A DNA stretch of 6,757 bases, from the NCBI GenBank assembly GCA_034428395.1, contig DAOUHX010000504.1, forward strand, positions 1 through 6,757, given 5' to 3'. The stretch comes from Bin5 sp034428395. Lineage in GTDB: Bacteria; Chloroflexota; Anaerolineae; Caldilineales; Caldilineaceae. Below the pieces are notes generated by a model. It did not search any database. It was not told the DNA's origin and was given only the letters and a program-made list of their open reading frames with translations. Position 1 is the first letter of the stretch. The number at the start of each line of letters is the position of its first letter. Position numbers and translations under genes: made by a program. Of the stretch, positions 6,047 through 6,757 are shown piece after piece.

Positions 6047-6144
6047 CACGATTCGCTTGGCGGGGCGAGGCCAGTGCTCGACACGCTGACTGGCTGGCGA
6101 GGCCGCCCTGAACAAATGACGCTGGACAGCCTGCCACAAGGGAA
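6047..6144 (+). other. Spacer between rnpB and the tRNA cluster
   Basis: These 98 bp contain no convincing promoter and no T-run terminator. There is an inverted repeat GCCAGT (6070-6075) / ACTGGC (6089-6094), enclosed by GGCGG (6059-6063) / CCGCC (6103-6107). The 9-bp sequence GGCGAGGCC occurs twice (6064-6072, 6096-6104). The hairpin could mark the rnpB 3' end or be a processing site. The lack of a promoter favours read-through from rnpB into the tRNAs (inference). Confidence 0.5.
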
Positions 6145-6229
<85 letters not shown>

Positions 6230-6244
6230 TGGGTAACAGCGTCC

Positions 6245-6332
<88 letters not shown>

Positions 6333-6361
6333 AGACGGGAATGTTTCTTTAACAGTTTGCT

Positions 6362-6437
<76 letters not shown>

Positions 6438-6439
6438 AG

Positions 6440-6523
6440 AGGACCGGCCCGGTGGATGCTCGCGCCGCAGCAATCTCGCAATCCGGTTGCCGCGGCGCGA
6501 GTTTCTTGCGAGTCGGTCCTTTT
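6440..6523 (+). other. Large structured spacer between tRNA-Gly and tRNA-Phe (hairpin, possible pseudoknot)
   Basis: The outer arms AGGACCG (6440-6446) and CGGTCCT (6514-6520) pair perfectly and are followed by TTT. Inside, CTCGCGCCGC (6459-6468) and GCGGCGCGAG (6492-6501) form a perfect 10-bp stem. From its loop, CTCGCAA (6475-6481) could pair with TTGCGAG (6506-6512) beyond the stem, giving an H-type pseudoknot. A competing loop hairpin is GCAA/TTGC (6478-6490). It may be a terminator, a processing element or a small RNA; nothing identifies it. Confidence 0.6.
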
Positions 6524-6596
6524 GCCGAGGTAGCTCAGTTGGTAGAGCAATGGACTGAAAATCCATGTGTCCCCAGTTCAAGTCTGGGCCTCGGCA
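6524..6596 (+). tRNA. tRNA-Phe (anticodon GAA)
   Basis: The acceptor GCCGAGG (6524-6530) pairs fully with CCTCGGC (6589-6595), with A6596 as discriminator. The anticodon arm ATGGA-CTGAAAA-TCCAT places GAA at 6557-6559. The D arm is GCTC/GAGC with a GG in the loop, and the T arm is CCCAG-TTCAAGT-CTGGG. No CCA is encoded; the next bases are CCT. Confidence 0.98.
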
Positions 6597-6679
6597 CCTG
6601 TGAGTGGTGGCCGGGTAACGGTTGCCAGAGTGCGGCCCGTTGCTGAATTTCGTCCAGACTCTCCTGGTTCGATCAGAAA

Positions 6680-6752
<73 letters not shown>

Positions 6753-6757
6753 TATAG

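Overview
This is a GC-rich bacterial window with five parts. From left to right they are: (1) a minus-strand pair, a truncated GntR-type regulator and an M20 metallopeptidase/amidohydrolase; (2) about 0.8 kb of non-coding DNA carrying two different 7-bp tandem arrays and a GC-only hairpin; (3) a plus-strand gene string, VOC-family protein, then moeA, moaC, moaD and moaE, for molybdenum cofactor (Moco) synthesis; (4) rnpB, the RNA of RNase P; (5) five plus-strand tRNA genes, Leu(UAG), Ala(UGC), Gly(GCC), Phe(GAA) and Gln(UUG).

The organism cannot be named from this sequence. The high GC content, a bacterial type A RNase P RNA, tRNAs without an encoded CCA end, and heptameric short tandem repeats rule out an enteric-type genome. 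Together they would fit an environmental lineage such as Chloroflexota (a guess, low confidence).

The Moco genes are tightly packed. There are 30 bp between the VOC gene and moeA, 19 bp between moeA and moaC, a 4-bp overlap of moaC with moaD, and 9 bp between moaD and moaE, so they probably form one transcript. MoaC makes cyclic pyranopterin monophosphate. MoaD and MoaE form molybdopterin synthase, which adds the dithiolene sulfurs. MoeA inserts molybdate. moaA, a mogA/moaB adenylyltransferase and moeB are not in the window. MoaC and MoeA keep their catalytic residues. MoaD is unusual: its essential Gly-Gly is followed by 16 more residues, so it would need trimming before it could act as a sulfur carrier.

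rnpB can be folded by eye from P1 to P4, and its P4 catalytic helix differs from the bacterial consensus in a compensated way. It lies only 98 bp upstream of the tRNA cluster, so the RNase P RNA may be co-transcribed with its own substrates. One spacer inside the tRNA cluster can form a large hairpin with a possible H-type pseudoknot.

No phage, insertion sequence, CRISPR or defence system was seen. The points most worth a second look are the MoaD tail, the heptamer array in which every unit holds a GANTC site, the altered P4 of rnpB and the structured tRNA spacer.
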